Below, piece by piece: positions 27,066 through 37,258 of a stretch of 64,000 nucleotides of DNA. The notes beneath the pieces were generated by a model. It saw only the letters and a program-made list of their open reading frames with translations. It made no database searches and had not been told where the DNA came from. Source of the stretch: Haloarcula pelagica. GTDB taxonomy: Archaea; Halobacteriota; Halobacteria; Halobacteriales; Haloarculaceae. Every line of letters starts with the position of its first letter. Positions within the stretch are counted from its first letter, which is position 1. The stretch spans positions 1 to 64,000 of the forward strand of contig NZ_CP126164.1 in assembly GCF_030127105.1 (NCBI RefSeq). Reading direction: 5' to 3'. The translations under genes and the position numbers were made by a program.

Positions 27066-28516
27066 TCACGGCCGGTGGACGATAGCGAGGTCACAGTCTA
27101 TCTCCTGGATACACTCGTGAGTCGGTGGCGAGAGCAGTCGAGATGCGGCGTGTCGGTCAGTACTGGCCCCCATGATCGCGAGGTCGTAATTCCCGGCGTA
27201 CCGCTCTAGAAACTCTTCGACGGGCTCGTGGGCAACTCTGGTCTCGATGGGGTCTGCAAACGGCTCTGCGAGCGTTTCGAGCGTGATCTCTGCACGCCGA
27301 TGTCGGCCTCGGGTAGAAATGCACGTACAGAGACTGATGGCGCCACGAGCATTACAGAGCCGCTGTGCGAAATCAAGCATCGTGTTGGCGACCGGCCCAG
27401 CAGACCGAACCATGACTAGAATCTCCTGCCAGTCAGTCGTCCCGTTGCCGGAGCGAAAGGTGATGACATCAACCGACCCGGACAACAGATGCCTGACGAA
27501 CGATGTCGGTTCGCCCTCGTCGGTTTCGTACGGCGCCACCACGAGGTCGCAGTTCTCGTCACTGGCTGTCTGGAGCACGGTTTCCCCGGCGGAGTCCGAT
27601 GCCACAGCGACGACGAACTCACAGGGCACGTCGACGACGGCCGTGATAGACGATTGCAACTGTTCGAGCCGTTCTGCGATTGTTCCGTGATTAGTTCCTC
27701 TGCGGACGCGTCCGGTCTGTCTCCAGGCGACGTCGATTCATCTGCTGGATCGGTAGCGAGGTTCGCTTCGACCTGTTCGATGGTGGCTGGTTCGACGGTG
27801 TCCATCAACACGACCTTCCCTGCATCGTGGGCCGCAGCGATACGGCCTGCGAAGAGTGCGAGGGTGGTCGGCTGTGTATCGCGTACCGGGACCAGTATCT
27901 GGTCGTCCCCGTTCGTCGATTGGAACAGATACCGGGCCCGTTCGCGATAGAGGTGCCGCCGCCAGATGATGAAGGTTCCCGCAATCAGGACGCTCGCAAC
28001 GGTGACACCTGCCACGTAGCGGAGTTGGGCCGACCCAGTCACGAGGACGAGGAGCGCGGAGGAGTACGCGGTGGGTAGTTCGATTTCGAACATCCAGGTC
28101 ACCAGACTGGTGAGAAAGATACCGAGCGCGGCCGCCCCGGCGTGGACCTGGAACTGGGCCGGGGGGACGGTGTACCAGAACTGGGCCGTCAGTTCCAGTG
28201 CCACCCACCCGCTGAGCGCGCCTGCAGTCATCCCGCCGACGAAGCGTCGTGGGTCGGCGTACCGGCTTCCGGGATCGGCAAACAGTGTGTACGTCCCCGA
28301 CGCTAACGGCGGATAGACGAGAAACGAGACGATTGGCGATATGTTGGATAGCCACGTCACGAGCGCGATGAGGAGTGGGACGATGACGAGTACCGAAAGG
28401 TGGAGCAGATTCTGCGTGTTTTCGAGCCAGCGCCGTAACGCTCGCATATGTCGGCGCTTCTGCCGTCGCAGCCGACGGTGAACGGTCTGCAAGCTGTCCC
28501 GCAGGTACTCTCGCAT
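27066..28516 (-). pseudogene. HPP-family membrane protein with UspA-like C-terminus, frameshifted
   Basis: The N-terminal part (28516 to about 27685) encodes a basic start and several membrane helices of the HPP family (LVYPPLASGTYTLFADPGSR, FVGGMTAGALSGWVAL), then a soluble UspA-like start (DDQILVPVRDTQPTTLALFA). Near 27685 the frame shifts after EELITE; the other frame continues IAERLEQLQSSITAVV to 27066 with the end of one UspA-like domain and a second one. Joined, the protein would be about 480 residues. It lies opposite the APC-UspA gene at 28700. A single-base error in assembly is possible. Confidence 0.8.
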
Positions 28517-28699
28517 GATTCGTAACTACTCGTTGGCCAGTATCCGGTCTATGTGTTTCGGCTCATACTGGTCGCCGTGCGCTCGTAACGATATTTGCCA
28601 CCCGGGGGGACAAAGGACGTTAGTTCGTTACAGCCACCAGTAACAGGCGTGTTCGAGAAAGCGAAAGCTTAGTCAATGCCCTTCCAGAACGCCTAGAGG

Positions 28700-31111
28700 A
28701 TGACAGACAGCACTGCCGGCACAGAGACATCAGTCTCGGCGGAGTCGTCCGGCGACGTCGAGACGGAACTGTCGAGAGACATGAGCCTATTCGATATCAC
28801 GTTCATCGGCGTCGGAGCGATGATTGGGGCAGGCGTGTTCGCCCTGACAGGCTTTGCCGCCGGGCTGGCCGGCCCGGCGCTGACAGTCGCCTTCTTACTC
28901 AACGGCTTCGTCGCGCTGTTCACTGCCGTCTCCTACGCCGAGTTGGGGGCTGCTTTCCCTGAGGCTGGTGGCGGTTACCTCTGGGTCAAAGAGGCACTGG
29001 TCGACCCGAATGGGTTCTACGCAGGGTGGATGAGCTGGTTCGCTCACGCGGTGGCCTGTTCGCTATACGCCGTCACGTTCGGCGTCTTCCTGACCGAATT
29101 CATCGTCTACGGAACCGGTCTGACCCACGAGTTCGTCCTCTTTGGCTTCCTCACACCGGGGCTGTTGGAGAAGGTACTTGCCGTTGGAATGGTCGCGCTA
29201 TTCGCGTTCATCAACTACCGCGGCGCCGAGGAGACCGGGAAGGCAGGCGTCGTCGTGACTGGGATCAAGGTCAGTATTCTCGCGGTGTTCGTCGCCTTCG
29301 GTCTCCTCGCGACGGTCAACACCCCCCAGTGGCCCCAGAAGTTCGTCGGGAGCCCCGGCTTCGCCCCCAACGGTGCTATCGGTATCATCGGCGCGATGGG
29401 ATTCACCTACATCGCCTTCGAGGGGTACGAAATCATCGTCCAGTCCGGCGAAGAGGTCGTGGATCCGGGTGAGAACGTTCCCAAGGCGGTCTTCTACTCC
29501 CTCGCCATCGTCGTCCCGATATACATTCTCGTCGCCTTCGCCGCGCTGGGTGGTATCGAAGTAGTGCCAGAATTGGCCGAGCGGGCCGGTGTCGCCGCCG
29601 ACGCGCCGACGTGGCGACTGCTTGGCAACCTCGGCGAACTCGGTATCATCGAGGCCGCCGGACAGTTCGTCCCCTACGGCGTCCCGCTGTTGCTCGTCGC
29701 GGGGTTGACGGCGACGATGAGCGCGCTGAACGCGACGGTCTATTCGTCCTCCAGAGTCTCCTTCGCCATGGGGCGGGACCGCGCGCTCCCTGAAGCGTTC
29801 TCACAGATTCATGAGGACAAACGGACGCCCCATATCGCCATCTTCCTATCGGCAGTGCTCATCGCCGCTATGGCGGTCACGCTGCCTATCGAGGCCGTCG
29901 CAGCGTCGGCTGATATCATGTTCATTCTACTGTTCGTGCAGGTCAACTGGACGGTCATCAAGATGCGGAAGACGCACCCGGACTTACCACGGACGTACGA
30001 AGTGCCCTACATGCCGTGGCCCCCGCTCATCGGTATTGTCCTCCAGTTCCTATTGACACCGTTCCTCCTGTCGGCACTCGGTCTCAAGGTTGGTCTCGGG
30101 CCGGATTCACACGGATTCATCGCACTGGTGACAACTGTCCTATGGATGGGACTCGGACTCGTCGTCTATTACGGCTACTCCCAGCAGAAGGAGAAAGAAA
30201 AACTCGAAGAAGAGACGCCGACTGTCGTTGCGGAACAAGCCCCGGCACCGGAACGAACGACTCGAGAGGAGCGGTTACTCGTCCCCATCGCGAATCCGGA
30301 GAGTGTCGACCAGCTGATGGGGACTGCGTTCGACGTTGCTGCGGACCGCAACGCAGAAATCGAAGTGATGAGCGTCGTCACGGTCCCACAGCAGACTCCG
30401 CTATCGGAGGGGCGCAAGTTCGTCTCCGAGGAACGGGCCGTATTAGATTCGGCGCTGGAGTTCGCGGAGAACGAATACCCCGATGTCCCGGTCAGCGGGA
30501 CGATACGCATCGGCCACGAGGTCGCACCGGCCATCCTGAATACTGTAGAACAGAACGACATCGACGTGGTGTTGATGGGGTGGCGCGGACAAGGTCGCCG
30601 ACGGGACGTTGCCCTTGGGAGCAACGTGGACCGAGTAGTGACCCAGGCAGGCTGTGACGTCCTCGTCCAGCGCATCGGGGACCAGCCTGCTGTCGACGAC
30701 ATACTGGTCCCGACCGCAGGCGGACCGCACGCCGAGTTCGCCGCGGAGGTTGCCAGAGCGCTGGCACGGGCCAACGACGCCCGAGTCGAGATATTGACTG
30801 TCGCCGACCCCGGCGAGCCAGCCGATGCCAGCGAGGGTTTGCTTGAAATGACGGCTTCGGTTCTCGAAGACATCGAAACTACCCGCACACGCATCGAGAG
30901 CGACGACATCGCCGGAACAATCGTCGAGGAATCGGCTGGTGTCGACGTGACTGTCATCGGCGCATCCCGTGAGAGTCTGCTCCAGCAGTTAGTCGTCGGA
31001 GCGATTCCCGAAGCCGTCGGCCGACGGGCCCAGAGTACGGTCATCATGGCCAAGCGGGACCTCGGTATCACATCGTTCCTGACGCGGTGGCTTCGCGGGT
31101 CCCGCCGATAG
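28700..31111 (+). CDS. APC-family amino-acid permease with two UspA domains
   Basis: 803 residues. Residues about 30-500 are an APC-type permease with 12 membrane segments (FIGVGAMIGAGVFALTGFAA in helix 1, PEAGGGYLWVKEALVDPNGF, FIAFEGYEIIVQSG-type helix 6). After a charged linker come two UspA-like domains (about 530-660 and 670-790; ERLLVPIANPESVDQL, DVVLMGWRGQGRRRDVALGS, DDILVPTAGGPHAEF, VTVIGASRESLLQQL). Fusion of a transporter to universal-stress domains is known in haloarchaea; the UspA part probably binds nucleotide and controls transport. Its paralogue at 42781-45144 has the same architecture. Substrate unknown. Confidence 0.9.
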   Translation: MTDSTAGTETSVSAESSGDVETELSRDMSLFDITFIGVGAMIGAGVFALTGFAAGLAGPALTVAFLLNGFVALFTAVSYAELGAAFPEAGGGYLWVKEALVDPNGFYAGWMSWFAHAVACSLYAVTFGVFLTEFIVYGTGLTHEFVLFGFLTPGLLEKVLAVGMVALFAFINYRGAEETGKAGVVVTGIKVSILAVFVAFGLLATVNTPQWPQKFVGSPGFAPNGAIGIIGAMGFTYIAFEGYEIIVQSGEEVVDPGENVPKAVFYSLAIVVPIYILVAFAALGGIEVVPELAERAGVAADAPTWRLLGNLGELGIIEAAGQFVPYGVPLLLVAGLTATMSALNATVYSSSRVSFAMGRDRALPEAFSQIHEDKRTPHIAIFLSAVLIAAMAVTLPIEAVAASADIMFILLFVQVNWTVIKMRKTHPDLPRTYEVPYMPWPPLIGIVLQFLLTPFLLSALGLKVGLGPDSHGFIALVTTVLWMGLGLVVYYGYSQQKEKEKLEEETPTVVAEQAPAPERTTREERLLVPIANPESVDQLMGTAFDVAADRNAEIEVMSVVTVPQQTPLSEGRKFVSEERAVLDSALEFAENEYPDVPVSGTIRIGHEVAPAILNTVEQNDIDVVLMGWRGQGRRRDVALGSNVDRVVTQAGCDVLVQRIGDQPAVDDILVPTAGGPHAEFAAEVARALARANDARVEILTVADPGEPADASEGLLEMTASVLEDIETTRTRIESDDIAGTIVEESAGVDVTVIGASRESLLQQLVVGAIPEAVGRRAQSTVIMAKRDLGITSFLTRWLRGSRR

Positions 31112-31171
31112 CGCATCGGAGATTTCCCTTCCCGCAGATTTATGCGGGTGTGCACGAGAGTTGCAAACGAG

Positions 31172-31849
31172 ATGGACAGACGGCAGTTCGTCCAGACAGC
31201 CGGAGGTACAGCGACTGCTCTGAGCACACTCGGCGTGTCCGGAACCGCAGCGGCCCAGGAGGAGGGCGGCGGTGAGGGTGACGGCGGTGGCGGAACCACA
31301 GTCCCGGACTACGGCGACTGGTTCAGCGATGTCGACAACTTCAGCGACCCCACCAGTACCGTCGACGCGACGGGACAGGACTCGGCGACGGTCGAAGTCG
31401 GTGTGCAGGCCAACGGCGGCGCGTTTGGCTTTGGCCCACCAGCGATACACGTCGATACAGGCACGACAGTCCAGTTCGAGTGGACCGGACAAGGCGGTGG
31501 GCACAACGTCGTCTCGGATGGAGGCGGCACCCTGGATTCGGGCTCACCGACAGGGAGCAGTGGAGTCAACTACGAATACACGTTCGAAGAGGCAGGGATA
31601 TACAAGTACTACTGTGATCCCCACAAGGGGCTCGGAATGAAAGGCGCGGTCGTCGTCGGTGAAGAGTATCCGACGACGACTGTCGGTGGCGGCGGTCCAG
31701 TCGAAGTCGACCCTCATCAGGCCGGCGTCCCGTTGCAGCCACACTTCATCGGGTTCGGTGCCGGCTTGGCGGTGATTCTCCCACTGATATTCGCCTTCTT
31801 CCAGCTCAAGTACGCCGAATCACCGCACACCAGCGGCGGCAACGACTGA
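31172..31849 (+). CDS. Halocyanin-like blue copper protein, Tat-exported, membrane-anchored
   Basis: 225 residues from ATG 31172. The twin-arginine signal MDRRQFVQTAGGTATALSTL is followed by a small-residue region and an acidic, Gly-rich linker. The cupredoxin domain (about 60-165) has its copper ligands at His in GGGHNVVSDGG and Cys, His and Met in YYCDPHKGLGMKG. A C-terminal hydrophobic helix (FGAGLAVILPLIFAFFQLKY) then anchors it, so the copper site faces outside. Halocyanins carry electrons between membrane respiratory complexes. No oxidase genes are adjacent. It follows the APC-UspA gene by 60 bases. Confidence 0.9.
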   Translation: MDRRQFVQTAGGTATALSTLGVSGTAAAQEEGGGEGDGGGGTTVPDYGDWFSDVDNFSDPTSTVDATGQDSATVEVGVQANGGAFGFGPPAIHVDTGTTVQFEWTGQGGGHNVVSDGGGTLDSGSPTGSSGVNYEYTFEEAGIYKYYCDPHKGLGMKGAVVVGEEYPTTTVGGGGPVEVDPHQAGVPLQPHFIGFGAGLAVILPLIFAFFQLKYAESPHTSGGND

Positions 31850-31856
31850 TTCGGAT

Positions 31857-32210
31857 TCATTCCTCTTCGGCGTACAGACCCATGAACTCCCAGTGAAAGT
31901 GTGTCTCACCGTTGGGTCGTTTCTCGCGTCGTACCTCGTAGACGTACGGGCCATGCGGACAGTCTGCACAGCCATCGGTACAGGGCTGCCGTTTTATGAC
32001 GGTGAACCGGTCACCGTCGCCGTGGACCTCGACGATCTCTTCACCCGGTAGCGGCTCAATCTGCTCGGTCGGCTTATGATGGTACTGTAATAGCTCCTGT
32101 GCGTACATCACACTCTCCCGGAGGTCGTGAACAGAAGCGTCCTGTAGGTCAGCCGTGAGATGGTCGGGGAGGTCAGCCGGCGGTCTTGGGAGGTTATTCT
32201 CTCTATCCAT
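31857..32210 (-). CDS. Hypothetical cysteine-containing protein
   Basis: 117 residues from ATG 32210 (an upstream ATG at 32231 would add seven). The N-terminal half is helical (DHLTADLQDASVHDLRESVM), and the C-terminal half is a small beta domain with PCTDGCADCPHGPYVYEVRR, whose clustered cysteines may bind metal. It resembles a group of haloarchaeal hypothetical proteins, perhaps related to DUF6788, but I am not certain. It converges on the halocyanin gene with 7 bases between stops. Confidence 0.6.
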   Translation of the reverse strand: MDRENNLPRPPADLPDHLTADLQDASVHDLRESVMYAQELLQYHHKPTEQIEPLPGEEIVEVHGDGDRFTVIKRQPCTDGCADCPHGPYVYEVRREKRPNGETHFHWEFMGLYAEEE

Positions 32211-32433
32211 GCAGACAAACACGCGCTCCATGATACTATAACTCCCGAAACGAGAACATGTTAACAGAGGCTTAGGTGTTGTTTTGGGTCGCGTCTTTAG
32301 GGGCTACCCACATGAAACGACAGAGAAATCGTGTGGCGCTGAGAGAGGCAGGCCTAATTGGTCGACTGCTACGATTCGGGCTGAATATAGGGGATTTTCT
32401 CCTCTATCACACGTCGTTCGAAGTAGAGCGCTT

Positions 32434-33717
32434 CTACTGCTGAATTGCCACAGCTATTAGCAGTACCGCGTAGAATGTCCCACGCTCAGCTACGTACAGG
32501 TGATAGAACATGAGTATGAAGAACCCGATAGTACCGACGACACCAACAGCGGGGGGAACTGGGTGTATCTGATCCGAGTCCCGACGAGAGAATGCCAGTG
32601 CACTCATCGAACCGAAAACGACGATGAAAGCAAGCGATGCAAACGAGGTTATCGCTTCGAGGCTCCCGTAAATCGTGAACACGACCGTCACGAGACCGAG
32701 CAAAAGCAACGTACGGCTCGGCACACCGCTCACGCTCGAATCACCGACGCGATCCGGCAGGAGGTCGTCCGATAGCATCCCCTTCGCGAAGTACCCCGCA
32801 GAGAAGAGGGTCGCGTTGATCGCTGACCCAGTTGAGAAGAGCGCGGAGACGGACAACACCACGCCGCCAACAGCGGCCAGTCCGACCACGCCGGCGATAG
32901 TCGACGCGGCTTCGGTCAGGGCCGTATGGGGATGGGCCTGCAGTGCCAGCGGGGCAAGCGCGAACGTCGCGACCGCGACGACGACGTAGATGAACACGGC
33001 GACAGGGATTGCGATGTAGATGGCCGTCGGAATCTGGTCGAGGGGGTCGTCCATACTCTCCTGATCGTAGAAGAGCAACTGCCATCCCTGAAAGGCGACA
33101 AAGGAGATCGCCGCCGCCATAATCGGGCTCACTGTGGTGAACTGGTCGGTCCCGAACTGCACCGGCTCGGTCGAGATAGTGACGGCATAGAGGACGCCAC
33201 CGATGCCGAGAGCGACCAAGATGACGACTTTGACACTGACGAGTACGTTCTCCGTAGAGCCAGTGGCACGTGTACCGAGCAGATTCAACCCGACGAAACC
33301 CGCGACAGCAAGGGCCGAGATAATCGGTCGAAGCGGCAGGCCAGCCACTGCGGCCGGAACGAGGGGGAGTGCCACTGCGAACTCCCCGAAGGCGAACGCA
33401 TACATCGCCATCGACCCGATGTATCCGACCAGTAACGTCCAGCCGACCATCCCGGCGATGTCCGAGTTTCCGGTAAACGACTGGACGAACGTCACTGAGC
33501 CACCGCCCTGTCCGTCTTGGTCTGCAACGAGTTCGTTGAGGCCGATATACGAGTAGGCCGCGGACAGCGCGACAATCCCGGCGAGAACGAACGCAAACCA
33601 CGTCGCTGCGCCCGTAATCTGTGTCACGACGCCCAGGACGGCGTAGATACCGCCACCGATCATGCCACCGAGTGCTATCGAGATAGCCTCGGTGAGGCTA
33701 AAGCCTCCGTCACTCAT
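32434..33717 (-). CDS. APC-family amino-acid permease
   Basis: 427 residues, 11-12 membrane segments, no UspA domain. Helix 1 carries the substrate-binding glycine motif (IALGGMIGGGIYAVLGVVTQ), and helix 6 has FVAFQGWQLLFYDQESMDD. It closely resembles the gene at 40779-42074 (AVGGMVGGGIFAVLGVV, FVAFEGWELLLFDQESIRN), so this is a duplicated pair. Substrate cannot be inferred. It lies 64 bases after secY on the same strand and may be cotranscribed with it. Confidence 0.88.
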   Translation of the reverse strand: MSDGGFSLTEAISIALGGMIGGGIYAVLGVVTQITGAATWFAFVLAGIVALSAAYSYIGLNELVADQDGQGGGSVTFVQSFTGNSDIAGMVGWTLLVGYIGSMAMYAFAFGEFAVALPLVPAAVAGLPLRPIISALAVAGFVGLNLLGTRATGSTENVLVSVKVVILVALGIGGVLYAVTISTEPVQFGTDQFTTVSPIMAAAISFVAFQGWQLLFYDQESMDDPLDQIPTAIYIAIPVAVFIYVVVAVATFALAPLALQAHPHTALTEAASTIAGVVGLAAVGGVVLSVSALFSTGSAINATLFSAGYFAKGMLSDDLLPDRVGDSSVSGVPSRTLLLLGLVTVVFTIYGSLEAITSFASLAFIVVFGSMSALAFSRRDSDQIHPVPPAVGVVGTIGFFILMFYHLYVAERGTFYAVLLIAVAIQQ

Positions 33718-33781
33718 GCAGCGTCATCTTCTCGTTCGAGTCGGGTATATCTGTTCAACAGGTAGGTGGGCCAGCCCGACA

Positions 33782-35251
33782 TTACCCGAACAGCTGGCGC
33801 ATCATGGGGTGCATCTCCATGAGCTGCTCTTCGGCTATCTCCTCGTACAGTTTGTACGTGATGGAGACCGTCAGCAGCAGGCCCGTCCCTCCGACGCCGC
33901 CGATGGTACCGAGCATATTCGCGAGTACGGCAAGGACACCAACTAGCGCTCCGCCCAGCACGGTGACCTGTGGGATGTATCGTTCAAGGACCTTCTCGAT
34001 GACACCGACGTTCTGACGGAAGCCGGGAATCTGCATCCCCGAATTGTGAATCTGCTGTGCCGTCGACGCGGGACCCATGTCGGCCGTCTCGACCCAGAAG
34101 ACGGCGAAGATAGCGCCACCGACAATCATAAACGTGAGGTCGATACCCATCCGAAGCAGCACTTTCCAGACGGGTTGGGTCACGCCACCGATGAACCACA
34201 TCCAGTCTCGGGGGGACTGGATAGGTGCGAGATAGTAGAACAGCCCGCTGACCGGCTGCCCGTTCGCGTAGACGCCCAGCCACGCGGGCATACTTGTCAA
34301 CTGCGCTCGTAAGATGCGCCCGAGGAACTGGATATTGGCCTGTATCGCGCGGACAAATATCATCGGCAAAACGCTGGCGTAGATGAGTTTCACCGGAAAT
34401 CTCCCACGCGCACCCTTGACCCGTGCGTTGGAAAGCGGGATTTCGACGCGTACGGACTCAGCGTAGACGACGACGGCGAATATGAGGAGCGTCGTGAACA
34501 GTTGGAGCAACTGGCCTTGTGTGAACAGGAGCACCTGGAGTCCATCGGGGCTGAACACAGAGCCGATGGGGATCTCGCCTGTCGCCATCTGAATCCATGT
34601 GGGAATGATGCCGAGTTGCTGACCACCGATAGCCGGATGTGTGAGAAGTCCGCCGACGAGACGCTGGCTGATACCAGCGACGATGAACAGGCCGATACCG
34701 GAGCCAACGCCCCACTTGGAGATGACCTCGTCCATGAAGAGGATGAGGACGCCGCCGGCGAACATCTGTGCGAAGATTAGCCACTGGACGGTGAACGTCC
34801 CGACGCCAAGGGACTGGGCCACTTGCGTATCCACCGGTAGGAAGTTCCCGGCAAAGACCATCGGCAAGCCGGTGAAGCAAATCATCACCAGCACCAGCAA
34901 CTTCTGCAGGCCCTGGTAGAGAATCTGGTCGCGCGGGTCGTTCTGCGTATCGAGACCGAGGAGATTCGCGCCACCGAGCAGCTGCAAGACGATGCTCGCA
35001 GTGACGATGGGACCGATACCGAGTTGCAGCACCGATCCCTGACCGGACGCGAGAATCGAGCTAAAGCGGCCGAACACGGCCTGGTCACGGGTGATATCGA
35101 GCCCGAACAACATCACGTTCGTCAGGAAGAAATAGAGGACGAGTACGCCGGCCGTCCAGGCGAGTTTCCGCTTGAAAGGTATGTGTCGCTCCGGCTTGCG
35201 GACGGCTGGCATCCGGACCAAGACGGGTTCCGCGACATCTTTCCAGCTCAT
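33782..35251 (-). CDS. secY: SecY protein-translocase channel subunit (probable second copy)
   Basis: 489 residues with ten membrane segments. Typical SecY motifs are present: KLAWTAGVLVLYFFLTNVML in helix 1, QLGIGPIVTASIVLQLLGGA (helix 2), FMDEVISKWGVGSGIGLFI, EIPLSNARVKGARGRFPVKL in the cytoplasmic loop that contacts the ribosome, and GGVGGTGLLLTVSITYKLYE at the end. It looks fully functional. In archaea secY normally sits in the spc ribosomal operon after rpl15; here it lies between a permease and small membrane proteins, with a DUF106 gene upstream. That makes a second copy likely, though the canonical one is outside this window. Confidence 0.92.
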   Translation of the reverse strand: MSWKDVAEPVLVRMPAVRKPERHIPFKRKLAWTAGVLVLYFFLTNVMLFGLDITRDQAVFGRFSSILASGQGSVLQLGIGPIVTASIVLQLLGGANLLGLDTQNDPRDQILYQGLQKLLVLVMICFTGLPMVFAGNFLPVDTQVAQSLGVGTFTVQWLIFAQMFAGGVLILFMDEVISKWGVGSGIGLFIVAGISQRLVGGLLTHPAIGGQQLGIIPTWIQMATGEIPIGSVFSPDGLQVLLFTQGQLLQLFTTLLIFAVVVYAESVRVEIPLSNARVKGARGRFPVKLIYASVLPMIFVRAIQANIQFLGRILRAQLTSMPAWLGVYANGQPVSGLFYYLAPIQSPRDWMWFIGGVTQPVWKVLLRMGIDLTFMIVGGAIFAVFWVETADMGPASTAQQIHNSGMQIPGFRQNVGVIEKVLERYIPQVTVLGGALVGVLAVLANMLGTIGGVGGTGLLLTVSITYKLYEEIAEEQLMEMHPMMRQLFG

Positions 35252-35442
35252 CGCTGTCCTCCAGCTAACGGCCAGGAGACGATACCAAACTCACAGCTGT
35301 ACCGGCGGCGAGCAGTATGGGTCATGCTTGTGGTTTCCTCCACGCCGGGGTGGGCACAGACAGCGCTCCCCAGTGGCGCGTTCGTATCGCTGCCGATGAC
35401 CACGACTGACGTGTTGGTTGTAGCCAACTCTGGCGTGGGCTT

Positions 35443-36120
35443 TCAAATGTCTACTGGTTCAGGGAAGTCCGGGTTCGCCGTTGCATCTACCGTTTCGAGG
35501 CGACGGCGTCGACCTGCCCGATCAAACACCGCGATTGAATCCTCGTCCCATGGTGGCACTGCCACGAAGACGACTTCGTGTAAGTCGTCACGCTTGGTCA
35601 CCTCTAGAGCTGAGCGGGGGTGGGAGAGAAATCGTCCTTGTGTGCGCTGCGGTGGGGTTTCCAGGTCTATACCGAAAACGGAGCTCACCGAGTTCGGCTG
35701 TTCGGGGAGATAGAGATCTGAAAACACTGGGGTCTGATCATGAACATCATCACAGGATGTGAGTTCGCCAGCGGGTGTGACCGCGAGACCGAATGAGACC
35801 CTGTCCGGTTCTGCCTCAGCGGCAAATGAAAGGAGTGTCTCCTGTAGCGGTTCGGTAATGTACACCGTTGCGTGAGCTCGGGTAGAAGGGGTGTCACGGT
35901 CTCCCGGTGTGAGGACCGATTCACCGAGCAGCGCGACACTGCCAGTAAGCACGCCGATGATCTCCAAGTTCTTATCAGTATACAGCCCCCATCCAGAGAC
36001 ACCGAACCTTGGGTGCGTGTCTGCCAGTGCACCCACTGCGCCCAGAATTAGGAGGGTAATTCCGATGGTGAATACGACAAGCGATACCGGTGACTGGAGA
36101 CGCTGGCGTAGCGGAGTCAT
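35443..36120 (-). CDS. Hypothetical membrane protein
   Basis: 225 residues. Two N-terminal membrane segments (SLVVFTIGITLLILGAVGAL and LEIIGVLTGSVALLGESVL) precede a soluble domain of mixed strands and helices with no known motif (ATVYITEPLQETLLSFAAEA; RRRRLETVDATANPDFPEP). It lies between the DUF106 gene (81 bases upstream) and secY on the same strand, so it may be part of that membrane-biogenesis unit. Confidence 0.65.
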   Translation of the reverse strand: MTPLRQRLQSPVSLVVFTIGITLLILGAVGALADTHPRFGVSGWGLYTDKNLEIIGVLTGSVALLGESVLTPGDRDTPSTRAHATVYITEPLQETLLSFAAEAEPDRVSFGLAVTPAGELTSCDDVHDQTPVFSDLYLPEQPNSVSSVFGIDLETPPQRTQGRFLSHPRSALEVTKRDDLHEVVFVAVPPWDEDSIAVFDRAGRRRRLETVDATANPDFPEPVDI

Positions 36121-36201
36121 CCACTCATCACCGCGTCGGCGTCTCGCTAATCAGTTTCGCCTTCGTGCTATCGAGCATTTTTGACAATCACTTAGCCCCT
36201 G

Positions 36202-37098
36202 TTAATTGGACGGTGAGTGGGACAACTGAATATCGAGCGCCTTCTGAATGATCTGACGCGCTACCATCGAACAGAGAAAGTACCAGACAATCCAGGTCGT
36301 CATAGGTCCGAGCAGCGGCTCTTGCCAACCGACCGCACCGGCGATGGGAACGACCAGCCCGGTCTCATTGGGGCCGAGGTGACCACCGCGGACCTTCCAC
36401 CTGAGCCAGAGGAACACCGGGATAGTAAGGAGCATTATCCAGACCATCGGCCGGAATTGCAGTTTGAACATCCCGAGTTGGTCACCGACAGCTTCCATCT
36501 GTTCTGCTTGGATGTCTTCGACCACATCGTCGTCTCCGCGTTCCTTGGCAGCTTCCTTGCGTTCTTTCAATTCGGTTATCCGCTCCTGATACGCCCGCAT
36601 TGTCTCGGTGTCTTGCAGCCGAGCCTGCAACATGGTCGAATACAGTCCGGTAACGACTGAGAGTACGATGACGACGGCGAAGAACGGCAGTGCGTCAGTG
36701 ACTGGCGCGAGAAGTAGATCGTCGAACGACGCGATCATATCTCTGATGCCAGTGTTCCAGTAGCCGGCAAAGAGAAAGAGGGTCGCCAGTCCGGCCGCTT
36801 TGTCGTACCACGCCCACGGTTCGACATCTATGTCATTCGCCTCCGCAGTTGCCTCGGCCGATTCAGTCTGTCGGAGTATCTCCCCTACCCTGTCGGGATT
36901 AGCGACGCTGAATCCAGCACCGTCACTGACGAGGAGCCCGTCCCGGATGAGACGCCCCCATTCTTCACTGGACAGCGTATCGCTTACGTCCCGCCATTGT
37001 AGTGATTCGCTTCCGTCGTCACTGCGCTCGAACACCGTCGTGATAGCTTCACGCATCGCTGGGTCCTCGAGCACTGAGGCTACCCGTTGGTCTGGCAT
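36202..37098 (-). CDS. DUF106 membrane insertase (YidC/EMC3 superfamily)
   Basis: 298 residues from ATG 37098. Residues about 1-80 form a winged-helix-like domain (DVSDTLSSEEWGRLIRDGLL), as in other haloarchaeal DUF106 proteins. Then come a membrane segment near 100, another near 130-150, a long charged helical hairpin (ERITELKERKEAAKERGDDD) and three C-terminal membrane segments. This is the layout of archaeal DUF106 proteins, the archaeal members of the YidC/Oxa1/EMC3 family that insert membrane proteins. In most archaea this gene sits near secY and adk in the spc region, so its pairing with an out-of-place secY suggests joint duplication. Confidence 0.82.
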   Translation of the reverse strand: MPDQRVASVLEDPAMREAITTVFERSDDGSESLQWRDVSDTLSSEEWGRLIRDGLLVSDGAGFSVANPDRVGEILRQTESAEATAEANDIDVEPWAWYDKAAGLATLFLFAGYWNTGIRDMIASFDDLLLAPVTDALPFFAVVIVLSVVTGLYSTMLQARLQDTETMRAYQERITELKERKEAAKERGDDDVVEDIQAEQMEAVGDQLGMFKLQFRPMVWIMLLTIPVFLWLRWKVRGGHLGPNETGLVVPIAGAVGWQEPLLGPMTTWIVWYFLCSMVARQIIQKALDIQLSHSPSN

Positions 37099-37258
37099 TC
37101 GCGTACCTGAATCTACGAGTAAGTCGTTATCAACCCTTCCGTTTTGCCGTCGCCACTCGGGAGCGGCTACGCCACCCGCTTTGTACGGACTGCTAACAAT
37201 GGCTTTGTGGTTGTCACTGTACGCCAGACCTGGAGCTACTCCAGCAGCGTCTGTGCAT

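Noticed and set aside
30175-31299. A 374-codon minus-strand open frame
   Set aside because: Antisense to the APC-UspA gene; Ser/Arg/Thr rich, no family resemblance.
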